From Flavobacterium sp. SM15 (GTDB lineage: Bacteria > Bacteroidota > Bacteroidia > Flavobacteriales > Flavobacteriaceae), in the NCBI RefSeq assembly GCF_022012335.1, contig NZ_JAKLTO010000003.1, forward strand, positions 310,001 to 374,000: a stretch of 64,000 nt of DNA, given 5' to 3'. This document shows positions 38,621-47,745 of the stretch, one piece after another. Below the pieces are notes generated by a model. It saw nothing but the letters and a program-made list of their open reading frames with translations, was not told where the DNA came from and made no database searches. Each line of letters starts with the position of its first letter. The first letter of the stretch is position 1. A program made the position numbers and the translations under genes.

Positions 38621-41083
38621 TTACTTTCCAAATAGCATTGCCTTAATTTTACCTACTATCGTCTTAGGTCGTTCTATTTCGGTATATCCACTACCATAAG
38701 CACCGTACCCATAACCGTAACCGTACCCGTATCCGTACCCGTATCCGTATTTAGCTCGGTTTTCAAAACCATTAAGCAATATGCTTATGTTATGTAATTC
38801 TCCTCGCTTATGCTTTTCATTTACAATGGATAACATTCCTTTTTTGGTGAAATTTTGGCGCGTAACATAAAGTGTGGCATCGCAATACTGTGCAAGCTCA
38901 AGAGCATCGGATACCAGCCCAACCGGTGGTGTATCAAGAATAACATAATCATACTGCTTTTTAAGCTCCTCAATCATTTGCCCCATTGATTCTCCTAAGA
39001 TCAATTCTGAAGGATTTGGAGGAATCGGCCCGGAAGTAATAACATCAAGATAAGGAATGTGCGTATTTTGAATAACCTCTTCTATGGATTTCTGACCAAT
39101 CAAATAATTTACCGCTCCAATATTATTTTCAATGTTAAAATCGCCAAAAATTCTAGGCTTTCTCAAATCCAAACCTACAATAACTGTTTTCTTCTCACTA
39201 AGTGCAAAAACAGTTGCCATATTGATGGAACAAAACGTTTTACCTTCTCCTCCCACTGAAGATGTTAACATTAGAATTTTTGTCGATCCTGCACCTTCCT
39301 GTTTTTTATAGATGTATTGAAGTGAAGAACGAATTGCCCTGAATGATTCTGCCAACGGAGACTTTGGTTTTTCAAAAACAGCAAGATTATTGGTGGTGTT
39401 CTTTTTACCAACCACTCCGATTAATGGGATCTTGGTCAGTTTTCGTATATCCTCAGTATTATGGATTGTATTGTCCAAAATGGTAACTCCAAAAGCAAAT
39501 GCCAAAGGAATCAAAATACCCAAAATAATAGCCAAAACATAATTCACGCTAGTTTTAGGACCGATAAGTCCACCTCCTACATCCTTAGCAGAATCGATAA
39601 ATTCAACATCGGAAACATTGGCAGCCTTTACAATATTGGCTTCACTTCTTTTTTGAAGAAACGTACTGTAAATATTATCACTTAAATCGTACTTCCTTGT
39701 AATTTTAAGCAACTCCTGCTGATCTTCCGGAAGCTTTTTAATTGAACTTTCTGCTTCAGAAATATTTCTATTTACTAACGACAAATCGTATTGTAAAGCG
39801 CGTTTTGCCGAAATAATATTCTCCAGTAAGACCTGCTTTATAGCATTCATTTCATTATCGAAGTCATCGAACATTTTTTTGTTCTTTACCGAATATCCTA
39901 GCTCAGAACGTCTTGTTGAAAGCAAAATCAACTTAGAAACATTACCCAAAATATTCGGATCATCAATTCCGGCAACAGTAGGCGCCGGCAACTTTGAAAA
40001 ATCAGTACTTCGTTGCAAATAACCGTTTAGCATATTATAATATGCCATTTTCCTTTCAATGATATCTTTTTCAGCATCAAAACCAGTAAGACGTTCCGTT
40101 AACTTTTCACCACCAGCTTGAAGCTCAAAGGCATTTTTATTTTTCCGAAAATCTTTAAGCTCTTTTTCAGTGTTTTTAATTTGATCTTCCATTGCAAGTA
40201 AAGTACTGTCAATGAACGCAATAGTGTTGATTGCAAATTGATTTTTACTGTCCAGCTGATTTTTCTTCAACACCATTACCGTAGTATTAAGATAATCAAC
40301 CAAACGTGCTTTATTGGTTCCCTGCAAACTTAAAGTAACCACTGAACCTGCCTTATCGCCAGCACTTACACCAATTCCTTTGTAATGGCCAACGGTCCCG
40401 TCAAAGCTATTAAAACGAACATAGAATTCGTTTCCTGAATATTTTTTCCAATCTGGAAATTTTCTTAATGTAAAATTTGCAAATGGTAGTGAAACCGGTT
40501 CATTTATTCTGTATTTCGCAGAAAATTCACCTGTTTTCACCTGAATATTTTCGGTTGAATTTGAACTATATACAAAGGTCCCTACCGAGGAATTTTCAAA
40601 GTTAACACTCAGCTGGTATTCATAATCATTCAAAAACTTAATTTGAATTGGTACCCCTGCCAATTGCCCTTTGGTTTTATCAAGCTCCACATAAAAAGGA
40701 ACCTCACCATAGGAATCTTTAAAATTGTATTTGCCCTGAGTTAGATAATCAACATAAAAATTCAAGCGATCAACGACCACTTCATTATGTGAACGTGAAA
40801 TTAAGGTGGTAATGATGGTTTGTACCTTATCAGAAGTACCGCCCCAGTTAAAAACAAGGCTGGTGTTGGAAGTAAAAAACGGGTTATTCTCATCTTTTAC
40901 CACTATTGAGGCATCCATTCCATAAATCTTCTCCTTACGAATATTTACCTGATAGGCAATTGTTAGGGTTATGATTAATGAAATAATAAACCATTTCCAA
41001 TAACTCGATATTTTTATGAAGAAACTTCTAAAATCAAAATTGTCCTGATTCTCAAAAAAAGAAAAATCTTTTATGTCCAGCAT
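38621..41083 (-). CDS. wzc: Polysaccharide co-polymerase/BY-type tyrosine autokinase (copy 2)
   Basis: 820 residues. N-terminal membrane segment near residues 33-50, long coiled-coil periplasmic domain, second membrane segment near 520 (YVLAIILGILIPLAFAFGV). The kinase has Walker A TSSVGGEGKTFC, Walker A' VIVGLDLRKPRI and Walker B YVILDTPPVGLVSD. The tail is a longer, purer Tyr-Gly run than copy 1. The periplasmic parts of the two copies are clearly divergent, so they are not a recent duplication. Gene order wza-wzc-wzm in this copy puts BY-kinase control beside ABC export. Confidence 0.93.
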   Translation of the reverse strand: MLDIKDFSFFENQDNFDFRSFFIKISSYWKWFIISLIITLTIAYQVNIRKEKIYGMDASIVVKDENNPFFTSNTSLVFNWGGTSDKVQTIITTLISRSHNEVVVDRLNFYVDYLTQGKYNFKDSYGEVPFYVELDKTKGQLAGVPIQIKFLNDYEYQLSVNFENSSVGTFVYSSNSTENIQVKTGEFSAKYRINEPVSLPFANFTLRKFPDWKKYSGNEFYVRFNSFDGTVGHYKGIGVSAGDKAGSVVTLSLQGTNKARLVDYLNTTVMVLKKNQLDSKNQFAINTIAFIDSTLLAMEDQIKNTEKELKDFRKNKNAFELQAGGEKLTERLTGFDAEKDIIERKMAYYNMLNGYLQRSTDFSKLPAPTVAGIDDPNILGNVSKLILLSTRRSELGYSVKNKKMFDDFDNEMNAIKQVLLENIISAKRALQYDLSLVNRNISEAESSIKKLPEDQQELLKITRKYDLSDNIYSTFLQKRSEANIVKAANVSDVEFIDSAKDVGGGLIGPKTSVNYVLAIILGILIPLAFAFGVTILDNTIHNTEDIRKLTKIPLIGVVGKKNTTNNLAVFEKPKSPLAESFRAIRSSLQYIYKKQEGAGSTKILMLTSSVGGEGKTFCSINMATVFALSEKKTVIVGLDLRKPRIFGDFNIENNIGAVNYLIGQKSIEEVIQNTHIPYLDVITSGPIPPNPSELILGESMGQMIEELKKQYDYVILDTPPVGLVSDALELAQYCDATLYVTRQNFTKKGMLSIVNEKHKRGELHNISILLNGFENRAKYGYGYGYGYGYGYGYGAYGSGYTEIERPKTIVGKIKAMLFGK
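38704..38750 (-). repeat. TAY-GGN codon repeat coding the Wzc tyrosine tail (copy 2)
   Basis: Near-perfect six-base tandem repeat of Tyr-Gly codons, about eight units. A change of one unit would add or remove one phosphorylatable tyrosine without a frameshift. Confidence 0.75.
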
Positions 41084-41092
41084 TTGAATTTC

Positions 41093-41887
41093 TTATAAAT
41101 TTTTTAATAATAACATTGTTGATGCAACCAGTGAAAGTGCTGTGACGATTGTTGCAATAGACTGTGTTCCGGTTGATCCTGTCCCCCAAGATTTTTGTTT
41201 CAAAGGTTTCACATAAATATAATCGTTGGGCTGTAAATAATAGTAGGGTGATTGCATAACTTTTGCATCTGTTAAATCAAGGGTATGCATCTCTGTACCA
41301 TGAGGATACTGTCTAACTAAAAGAACTTCTTTACGGTTACCTACAATATCTATATCTCCAGAATTAGCTATAGCATCTAAAATAGTCGCTTTTTCCTGAT
41401 ATAAGGTTTTAGTTCCTGGATTTTTCACTTCTCCATTAACTGTAAAACGTAAACCGGCCAATTTAACCGTTATAAAAATATTGGCTTCTTTTTTGAAATA
41501 ATCTTCCAACAGCTGTTTTTCAACTTTAGCTCGAATCTCTTCAGTAGTATATCCCAAGACGTTTATCTCCCCCAAAACTGGAATTTTAATATTTCCGTGA
41601 TCATCCACCGTGTAACCGTCAAAATACAAACTCTGTTCCGATGGAGCCATTCCTTGTTGGGAAGAAGAACTGAACATATCTACCAAACGCTGGTCTAAGG
41701 CTTTAATTTTAATATGTAAGATATCATTAGTCTGTACTCTGTACGGTTTATTAACAACCGGATTTACCGCCACAGACAGACTATCCTGTTTGGCATTTTG
41801 TAAATAAATCAAATCTTTTTGTGGAACACAGGAAATGGTAGATATCCCGATAAACAGCATTAAAAGAAAAAGCCCTTTCCTCATCAT
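41093..41887 (-). CDS. wza: Outer-membrane polysaccharide export lipoprotein (copy 2)
   Basis: 264 residues with signal peptide and lipobox (ISTISC), then the Poly_export domain (VQTNDILHIKIKALDQRL), an SLBB-like part (FTVNGEVKNPGTKTLYQ), and a C-terminal hydrophobic helix. Two adjacent ATG codons could start it. It is nine bases upstream of wzc copy 2, and a -7 box lies 18 bases upstream of the ATG. This promoter probably drives the right-hand end of the locus. Confidence 0.9.
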   Translation of the reverse strand: MMRKGLFLLMLFIGISTISCVPQKDLIYLQNAKQDSLSVAVNPVVNKPYRVQTNDILHIKIKALDQRLVDMFSSSSQQGMAPSEQSLYFDGYTVDDHGNIKIPVLGEINVLGYTTEEIRAKVEKQLLEDYFKKEANIFITVKLAGLRFTVNGEVKNPGTKTLYQEKATILDAIANSGDIDIVGNRKEVLLVRQYPHGTEMHTLDLTDAKVMQSPYYYLQPNDYIYVKPLKQKSWGTGSTGTQSIATIVTALSLVASTMLLLKNL

Positions 41888-41904
41888 TCTTATTTTTAAA
41901 AAAA

Positions 41905-41912
41905 CAAATATA
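41905..41912 (-). promoter_or_regulatory. -7 promoter box of wza-wzc-wzm (copy 2)
   Basis: Minus-strand TATATTTG, full match to TAnnTTTG, 18 bases before the wza ATG. It marks the right boundary of the polysaccharide locus. Confidence 0.55.
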
Positions 41913-41967
41913 GTTTTTCAAATGATATTTTTAAACTTTTGGGCAATAATAAACCAAAAAGTAACTT

Positions 41968-42588
41968 TTACATATTCTTCAATGAATTTTCAAAAGGAAT
42001 TCGCTGCATCAGGCTTCGGCCCAAAGTTACCTCATCAGCGTATTCCAATTCATCTCCTATAGCTATACCACGGGCAATGGCAGAAGTTACAACCGGGTAT
42101 TCTTTTATTTGTTTATAAATATAGAAATTGGTTGTATCGCCTTCCATAGTGGAACTCAAGGCAAAAATGATTTCTTTCACACCACCGGTTTTCACCTTTT
42201 CAATTAACGAAACTATGTTTAACTGACTTGGACCAACCCCGTCGATCGGAGAGATTTTTCCGCCGAGCACATGGTACAACCCTTTAAAAATACCCGTATT
42301 CTCCAATGCCATCACATCGCGAATGTCTTCCACCACACAAATTACCGATCGATCTCTGGAAGGATTAGAGCAGATCTCACAAACCTCCACATCGGAAATA
42401 TTATGGCATTCTTTGCAAAATTTAATCTCACTGCGCATTTTCACTAAAGCCTCTGTAAGCAATTCGGTTTGTTCTTTTGGCTGTTTGAGCAGATGCAAAA
42501 CCAAACGCAAGGCCGTACGCTTTCCAATACCAGGAAGTTGCGCCATTTCATTCACTGCTTTTTCCAATAATTTTGAAGAAAATTCCAT
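41968..42588 (-). CDS. recR: Recombination mediator RecR
   Basis: 206 residues from the ATG at 42588; the upstream extension of the frame is not conserved. N-terminal helix-hairpin-helix ([19 protein letters not shown]), C4 zinc finger ([19 protein letters not shown]), and Toprim domain ([34 protein letters not shown]). It acts with RecO and RecF in gap repair. It flanks, and is not part of, the capsule locus. Its -7 box ends four bases before the ATG. Confidence 0.96.
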   Translation of the reverse strand: MEFSSKLLEKAVNEMAQLPGIGKRTALRLVLHLLKQPKEQTELLTEALVKMRSEIKFCKECHNISDVEVCEICSNPSRDRSVICVVEDIRDVMALENTGIFKGLYHVLGGKISPIDGVGPSQLNIVSLIEKVKTGGVKEIIFALSSTMEGDTTNFYIYKQIKEYPVVTSAIARGIAIGDELEYADEVTLGRSLMQRIPFENSLKNM

Positions 42589-42592
42589 GCAG

Positions 42593-42600
42593 CAAAAGTA
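42593..42600 (-). promoter_or_regulatory. -7 promoter box of recR
   Basis: Minus-strand TACTTTTG, match to TAnnTTTG, followed by four bases and the ATG. The spacing is identical to that of cpsB and predicts leaderless transcription. Confidence 0.45.
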
Positions 42601-42672
42601 ATTAATTTGAAAGTTATCCGATTTGAAAAACTGAAGATTATTTATGTAAATTGGCAACTTAAAATTATTCAG

Positions 42673-44178
42673 ATGTCGCCACTTACCATTCTTTCCATCA
42701 TCGTTGTTTATTTCGGGGTTTTGATATTGATTTCCAATATCATAAGCAAAAAAGACCACAGTAACGACGCTTTTTTCAAAGCCAACAAAAATTCAAAATG
42801 GTATTTGGTTGCTTTCGGAATGATCGGAACGGCGCTTTCCGGAGTTACTTTTATCTCGGTTCCGGGCGAAGTGGGTGCTCCAACCGGAGAACAATTCAAA
42901 TATTTTCAGTTTGTCTTGGGAAATGCCATCGGTTTTATCATTGTGGCTAAAGTGTTGCTTCCTTTATACTATAGGATGAACCTGACCTCCATTTACGGAT
43001 ACATTGAACACCGCTTGGGAGTGGTAAGTTACAAGACCGCTGCCTCTATTTTCTTGCTGAGCAGAACTATTGGTTCGGCGTTTCGACTTTACTTAGTCGT
43101 AATCGTTTTACAGCGTTTTGTGTTTGATTATTACAATGTTCCGTTTGCCATTACCGTATTAATTTCCTTGGGGCTGATTTTCGCCTACACCTATAAAGGC
43201 GGACTGAAAACCATCATTATTACCGATACGTTACAAACGTTTTTCTTAGTTTCTTCGGTATTTTTCACGATTTATTTTATCTGCGACAGTTTGGATTACA
43301 GCGCAATTCAAGCTTTTGAAGCCGTTAAACAGAGTAATTATTCCAAAATTTTCTTTTTTGAGGATTTCATCACAAACCGCTTCCATTTCGTAAAACAGAT
43401 TTTAGGCGGAATCTTTGTAACCATCGCCATGGTAGGATTGGATCAGGATTTAATGCAGAAAAACCTGAGCTGTAAAAACATCGGCGAAGCACAAAAAAAC
43501 ATGTTCACCTTTACCGGGATTTTCGTGATCATCAACCTGTTCTTTTTAAGTGTTGGTGCGTTATTGTATTTGTATGCTTCCAAAAATGGTATTGAAGTAC
43601 CTCTGGACAGTGTAACCGGAAAACCAAGAACCGATTTGTTGTTCCCGCAAATCGCCTTCAATCATTTGGCACTTATTCCATCAATTGTCTTTTTATTAGG
43701 ATTGACCGCTGCCACATTCGCCACAACCGATTCGGCATTAACCGCGCTTACTACTTCTTTTTGTGTTGATTTCCTAGGAATGGACAAAGCGGAAAACATC
43801 AACAAACCTAATATTGTGCGAACGCGACATTTCGTTCACATCGGCTTTTCATTTTTGATGTTTTTAGTTATCATTATTTTCAATGCGATAAACGACGCTT
43901 CGGTGGTAAGTATGATTTTCAAAATTGCTTCTTACACTTACGGACCACTTTTAGGATTGTATTCTTTTGGATTGTTCATGAAATCGAAAACCGTTCACGA
44001 CAAATTAGTGCCGATGGTTTGTATTATCGCTCCGGCAATTACATTTGTATTGAGTTCTTATTCGGAATTCTTCTTCGGAAACTACAAATTTGACAACGAA
44101 CTGATTATCATCAACGGACTGATTACTTTTTTACTGTTAATAGCAATCAGCAAACCCACAGAAAAAGAAGTTTTCTAA
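42673..44178 (+). CDS. Sodium:solute symporter family transporter
   Basis: 501 residues from the ATG at 42673, about 13 membrane segments. Family features include [21 protein letters not shown] near residue 50, [17 protein letters not shown] near residue 180, and [14 protein letters not shown], all as in SSS (SglT-type) transporters. Substrate not identifiable. Its stop codon overlaps that of the convergent CoA-binding gene by three bases, leaving no room for a hairpin terminator between them. Confidence 0.9.
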   Translation: MSPLTILSIIVVYFGVLILISNIISKKDHSNDAFFKANKNSKWYLVAFGMIGTALSGVTFISVPGEVGAPTGEQFKYFQFVLGNAIGFIIVAKVLLPLYYRMNLTSIYGYIEHRLGVVSYKTAASIFLLSRTIGSAFRLYLVVIVLQRFVFDYYNVPFAITVLISLGLIFAYTYKGGLKTIIITDTLQTFFLVSSVFFTIYFICDSLDYSAIQAFEAVKQSNYSKIFFFEDFITNRFHFVKQILGGIFVTIAMVGLDQDLMQKNLSCKNIGEAQKNMFTFTGIFVIINLFFLSVGALLYLYASKNGIEVPLDSVTGKPRTDLLFPQIAFNHLALIPSIVFLLGLTAATFATTDSALTALTTSFCVDFLGMDKAENINKPNIVRTRHFVHIGFSFLMFLVIIIFNAINDASVVSMIFKIASYTYGPLLGLYSFGLFMKSKTVHDKLVPMVCIIAPAITFVLSSYSEFFFGNYKFDNELIIINGLITFLLLIAISKPTEKEVF

Positions 44179-44531
44179 AATTGATTCGTAGCCAGTAAAA
44201 CCAAAGTACAAGCCGCTTCGTAAGGAATATTATTTGCGCTTAATAGATCGAAAAAATCGGGATTCTCGGTACCGGGATTAAAAATAACGCGTTTAGGCTG
44301 CAGCCCGATTACATAATCATAATATTCCTTCTGATGCAACGGGTTAAGATATAATGAAACCGTATGAACTTCTTCAAAAGGAAGTTTTTCGGTTATAATA
44401 TCCACATTTTCAATCTTATCCTGATGGGACCCGATGGCCACAACTTCATGATTGTGCTTCAATAAACTGTTAACTGCTAAAAAAGAATAACGCTCAGGGT
44501 TTGTTGAAGCCCCAATAACAAGTGTTTTCAT
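44175..44531 (-). CDS. CoA-binding domain protein (YccU-like)
   Basis: 118 residues: MKTLVIGASTNPERYSFLAV start, then VSLYLNPLHQKEYYDYVI and RVIFNPGTENPDF. This is the small stand-alone CoA_binding (Rossmann) family. Cellular role is not established. It is convergent with, and overlaps, the symporter gene. Confidence 0.85.
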   Translation of the reverse strand: MKTLVIGASTNPERYSFLAVNSLLKHNHEVVAIGSHQDKIENVDIITEKLPFEEVHTVSLYLNPLHQKEYYDYVIGLQPKRVIFNPGTENPDFFDLLSANNIPYEAACTLVLLATNQF

Positions 44532-44646
44532 TGGTATTATTTTTTTCTAAAGTTACGGTTTTAATCCTTTTTTTCCTATTTTAGTGAATTATGATTACGC
44601 TTCGATAAGATAATGTTTCGTTAACCCTTATCGGATTTACCAATTC

Positions 44647-44654
44647 TAACTTTG
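44647..44654 (+). promoter_or_regulatory. -7 promoter box of marC-like gene
   Basis: TAACTTTG, match to TAnnTTTG, 11 bases before the ATG at 44666. Confidence 0.5.
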
Positions 44655-44665
44655 CAATAAAAACC

Positions 44666-45289
44666 ATGGAATTATTCGTTTACATTTTTGCCGCCTTATT
44701 TTCAGTTTTAAACCCGCTTGGTGCCATCCCTATTTATGTAGGCTTAACCGAACACGATTCACCGGCGGAACGATTACGAACTTCAATCTGGACAGCCGTC
44801 AATGTTTTTATCATTTTAATAATTTCGTTCTTTGTCGGAGAATATGTTATTAATTTCTTCGGAATCAGTATCGATGCACTTCGTATTGCAGGTGGGCTTG
44901 TAATTGCAAGTTCCGGTTTTGCATTACTAAGTGGAAAATTCAGCAAAAAAAGAGGCGTGAACAAAAAAGTCACCAACGACGCACAAAGCAGAAACGATAT
45001 CGCCTTAACTCCTTTAGCTATGCCAATTTTAGCTGGGCCAGGCTCCATTTCCTTATTGATTGCTTTTTACCAGGATTACCCAGAGTTTTCAGACAAAGCA
45101 ATCATCTGTCTTTCGATTTTGGCAGTTGCCTTGGCCATTTTCATCATTTTAAGAAGCGGACATTACCTTTCAAAATTACTTGGTGCTTCAGGTATTGTGG
45201 CCATTTCAAGAATAATTGGCTTCTTTGTGATTGCCATTGGCGTACAATACATCAGTAGTGCTATCGTAAACATTTTCAAAGCAATCTAA
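44666..45289 (+). CDS. MarC family integral membrane protein
   Basis: 207 residues, six membrane segments. Family motifs are LFSVLNPLGAIPIYVGLT at the start and ALTPLAMPILAGPGSISLLI near residue 115. The function of MarC proteins is not known, despite the name. It may be cotranscribed with the downstream SDR gene 46 bases away, which also has an imperfect box (TACCTTTA). Confidence 0.92.
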   Translation: MELFVYIFAALFSVLNPLGAIPIYVGLTEHDSPAERLRTSIWTAVNVFIILIISFFVGEYVINFFGISIDALRIAGGLVIASSGFALLSGKFSKKRGVNKKVTNDAQSRNDIALTPLAMPILAGPGSISLLIAFYQDYPEFSDKAIICLSILAVALAIFIILRSGHYLSKLLGASGIVAISRIIGFFVIAIGVQYISSAIVNIFKAI

Positions 45290-45335
45290 TTTTAAAATTT
45301 TGGTTTTTTGTACCTTTAAGTAGTTTTCAGAAAAA

Positions 45336-46766
45336 ATGAAAATTCTACTTACAGGAGCAAATGGCTACATCGGCCGAAGACTTTTACCCGAGTTGCTCGC
45401 TCAGGGTCATGAAGTGATTTGCGCTGTCAGAGACCGATTCCGATTAGGTTTGGACCCTGACACCCTTAAAAAAATAACTGTTTGGGAAGTTGATTTCTTG
45501 ACTGATATTACCTTAAAAGAAATTCCAAAAAATATTGACACAGCCTATTACCTGATACACTCGATGTCTTCTTCCATCCAACGTTTTGAAAGTATGGAGG
45601 CAAAAGCAGCACAAAATTTCAACTGCTATATGGAAGAAATGCATGTAAAACAAGTGGTCTATTTAAGTGGAATTGTAAACAGCAGCACCCTTTCAAGACA
45701 CCTTCAATCGAGAAGCAATGTTGAAAAGATACTGCAGAGGGGAAATTTCAGGTTGACAGTTTTACGGGCAGGAATCGTGGTTGGATCAGGAAGCTCTTCT
45801 TTTGAAATCATCCGGGATTTATGCGAAAAACTTCCTCTTATGATTACTCCCAAATGGGTACTTACCAAAACACAGCCCATCGCAGTGAGAAACGTAATCG
45901 AATATCTTATCGGAGTTCAGTTAAAAGAAGACTGTTTTGACCAATCGTTTGACATTGGCGGCCCAGATGTTTTAACATACAAAGAAATGCTTCAGCAATA
46001 TGCAAAAGTACGCGGTTTAAAAAACTGGGTATTCACCGTGCCGGTCATGACACCGAAACTCTCTTCTTATTGGCTGTATTTTGTCACTTCAACTTCCTAT
46101 AAATTAGCTGTGAATCTGGTAGACAGCATGAAAATTGAAGTTGTAATCCGGGACAATCGCTTGGAAAAACTCCTCAACATTACACCTTTGTCATACACGG
46201 AAGCCATTACACTTGCTTTTGAAAAAATCGAACAAAATCTAGTGATTTCAAGTTGGAAAGACAGTTTGGCAAGCAGTCGTTTCAAAAAAAATCTTTCTGA
46301 ATTCATACAGGTCCCAACCTTTGGCTGTTTGAAAGATTATCAGAAAATAAAAGTTCAAAATCCTGAAAAAGCATTAAACAACATATGGACCATCGGCGGA
46401 AACAAAGGCTGGTATTACGGAAACTGGATGTGGAAGCTGCGCGGATTTTTAGATAAATTATTCGGAGGCGTGGGTTTACGACGCGGAAGAACAAGCCCAA
46501 ATCATCTTGACAACGGTGATGCACTCGATTTTTGGCGGGTCTTATTGGCCGACAAAGAGAAAAAACGATTGTTGTTATTTGCCGAAATGCGCTTGCCTGG
46601 AGAAGCTTGGTTGGAATTCAGAATTGATGAAAATGATATTTTACACCAAACTGCCACATTTAGACCAAAAGGAATTTTAGGCCGATGGTATTGGTACAGC
46701 ATGCTTCCCTTTCATTTTTTTATTTTTGAAGGAATGCTACGAAATATTGCAGCAAACAAAACATAA
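45336..46766 (+). CDS. SDR-family NAD(P)-binding protein with C-terminal DUF2867
   Basis: 476 residues. The N-terminal atypical SDR domain starts MKILLTGANGYIGRRLLPEL and lacks an obvious Tyr-x3-Lys pair, like the NmrA-type branch. The last 150 residues match DUF2867 (GNWMWKLRGFLDKLF, GEAWLEFRI, ILGRWYWYSMLPFHFFIFEG). Proteins of this architecture are common in Bacteroidota, with no assigned reaction. A terminator follows directly. Confidence 0.85.
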   Translation: MKILLTGANGYIGRRLLPELLAQGHEVICAVRDRFRLGLDPDTLKKITVWEVDFLTDITLKEIPKNIDTAYYLIHSMSSSIQRFESMEAKAAQNFNCYMEEMHVKQVVYLSGIVNSSTLSRHLQSRSNVEKILQRGNFRLTVLRAGIVVGSGSSSFEIIRDLCEKLPLMITPKWVLTKTQPIAVRNVIEYLIGVQLKEDCFDQSFDIGGPDVLTYKEMLQQYAKVRGLKNWVFTVPVMTPKLSSYWLYFVTSTSYKLAVNLVDSMKIEVVIRDNRLEKLLNITPLSYTEAITLAFEKIEQNLVISSWKDSLASSRFKKNLSEFIQVPTFGCLKDYQKIKVQNPEKALNNIWTIGGNKGWYYGNWMWKLRGFLDKLFGGVGLRRGRTSPNHLDNGDALDFWRVLLADKEKKRLLLFAEMRLPGEAWLEFRIDENDILHQTATFRPKGILGRWYWYSMLPFHFFIFEGMLRNIAANKT

Positions 46767-46770
46767 AAAA

Positions 46771-46792
46771 AAAGACCTTAATTAAGGCCTTT
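46771..46792. terminator. Bidirectional terminator
   Basis: A 12-base perfect palindrome CCTTAATTAAGG with flanking A- and T-rich arms, between convergent genes ending at 46766 and 46798. Confidence 0.7.
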
Positions 46793-46797
46793 CTCAT

Positions 46798-47742
46798 TTA
46801 TTCTTCGGTTTGCTTCGGTAAAAAAACTTCCGCAATCATGCAACGGGCGCTACCACCACCATTAGTCTCAATGGTGTCGAGTTTCGCACTTATTATTTCT
46901 CCATGTTTTTCCAAAACCTTTAATTGAGCTGGAGTAAAACTTTGCCTTGCCGATTCACTCATTACTATAAAACGTTCCTCATCACTGTTTTTCACCTGAA
47001 GAATGTTTCCAGCAAAATTCCTTACTTGCTCTTCAGTAATAACGACAATTTCTTTTCCGTCTGATTTCAAACAATCCAAAACCATTTTGCGCTCTTTGGA
47101 ATCGTCAATACATTCCGGGCAAATCACTGCAAATTTCTCCCCAACACTCATCATCACATTGGTATGATAAATTGGTTTTCGTTCTCCGTTCACTGTTTGA
47201 AACGCATCAAAAATTACCGGATCCATCTCGAAATCCTCACAAAACTCAATCATTAATTCCTCGTCCGATCTTGGTGAAATACCACAATACGCTTTCCCAT
47301 TTTCACGATCCAGAACCAAACTACCGGTTCCTTCCAAAAAAACCCCATCTTCTTCAGCAGCAGAATAATCCACTAGCTGTTCAATATAAAATCCTTTTTC
47401 CTCGAGCAAATCTAAAATATCGTCTCTTCGTTCCAAACGGCGGTTTTCTGCAAACATCGGATACAACGTCACATCTGCAGTTTGATGAAAAGAAATCCAG
47501 TTGTTGGGAAAAATACTGTCGGGTGTGCTTGGCGATTCGGTATCATTAACAATAATTACCTCCATTCCGGCCTTGTGAAGCTGAGCGACCAATCCGTCAA
47601 ATTCTTCCTGAGCTTTTGCATTGATGGTTGCGGGCAATATTCCTTCTGAGGCTTTCTGATAGTAATTATTCACTGCGGTTTGCTCGTTTCTACGAAAAGC
47701 CACCGGACGAATCATTAGTAAAGTGCTAGTTGTTTGTTGCAT
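46798..47742 (-). CDS. ctlX: CtlX-type amidinohydrolase (citrulline/dimethylarginine hydrolase family)
   Basis: 314 residues of the amidinotransferase/dimethylargininase fold. DSIFPNNWISFH supplies substrate-binding Asp and Asn, FLEGTGSLVLDRE carries the catalytic Glu region, YHTNVMMSVG the catalytic His, and NGGGSARCMIAEVF the C-terminal nucleophilic Cys. The start, TTSTLLMIRPVAF, is typical of the CtlX subgroup. It lies three bases downstream of the arginase-like gene, so the pair is probably a small operon for guanidino/ureido compound breakdown. Confidence 0.88.
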   Translation of the reverse strand: MQQTTSTLLMIRPVAFRRNEQTAVNNYYQKASEGILPATINAKAQEEFDGLVAQLHKAGMEVIIVNDTESPSTPDSIFPNNWISFHQTADVTLYPMFAENRRLERRDDILDLLEEKGFYIEQLVDYSAAEEDGVFLEGTGSLVLDRENGKAYCGISPRSDEELMIEFCEDFEMDPVIFDAFQTVNGERKPIYHTNVMMSVGEKFAVICPECIDDSKERKMVLDCLKSDGKEIVVITEEQVRNFAGNILQVKNSDEERFIVMSESARQSFTPAQLKVLEKHGEIISAKLDTIETNGGGSARCMIAEVFLPKQTEE

Positions 47743-47745
47743 GGT

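Noticed and set aside
38704..38750. Possible CRISPR array or tandem non-coding repeat
   Set aside because: The repeat is in frame within wzc and codes for Tyr-Gly; there are no spacers.
37759..41887. Bacteroides-style UpxY antiterminator control or invertible promoters of the capsule locus
   Set aside because: No NusG-like gene and no paired inverted repeats around the promoter boxes were seen within the window.
1..41900. Integrated mobile element or genomic island borders around the polysaccharide locus
   Set aside because: No tRNA, integrase, transposase or flanking direct repeat is visible; the right edge is recR and the left edge is outside the window.
42589..42759. 57-residue N-terminal extension of RecR
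   Set aside because: Runs through the recR promoter box and into the divergent symporter start; RecR proteins start at the [10 protein letters not shown] position.
47172..47549. 125-codon open frame on the plus strand
   Set aside because: Antisense to ctlX with no ribosome-binding site or family resemblance.
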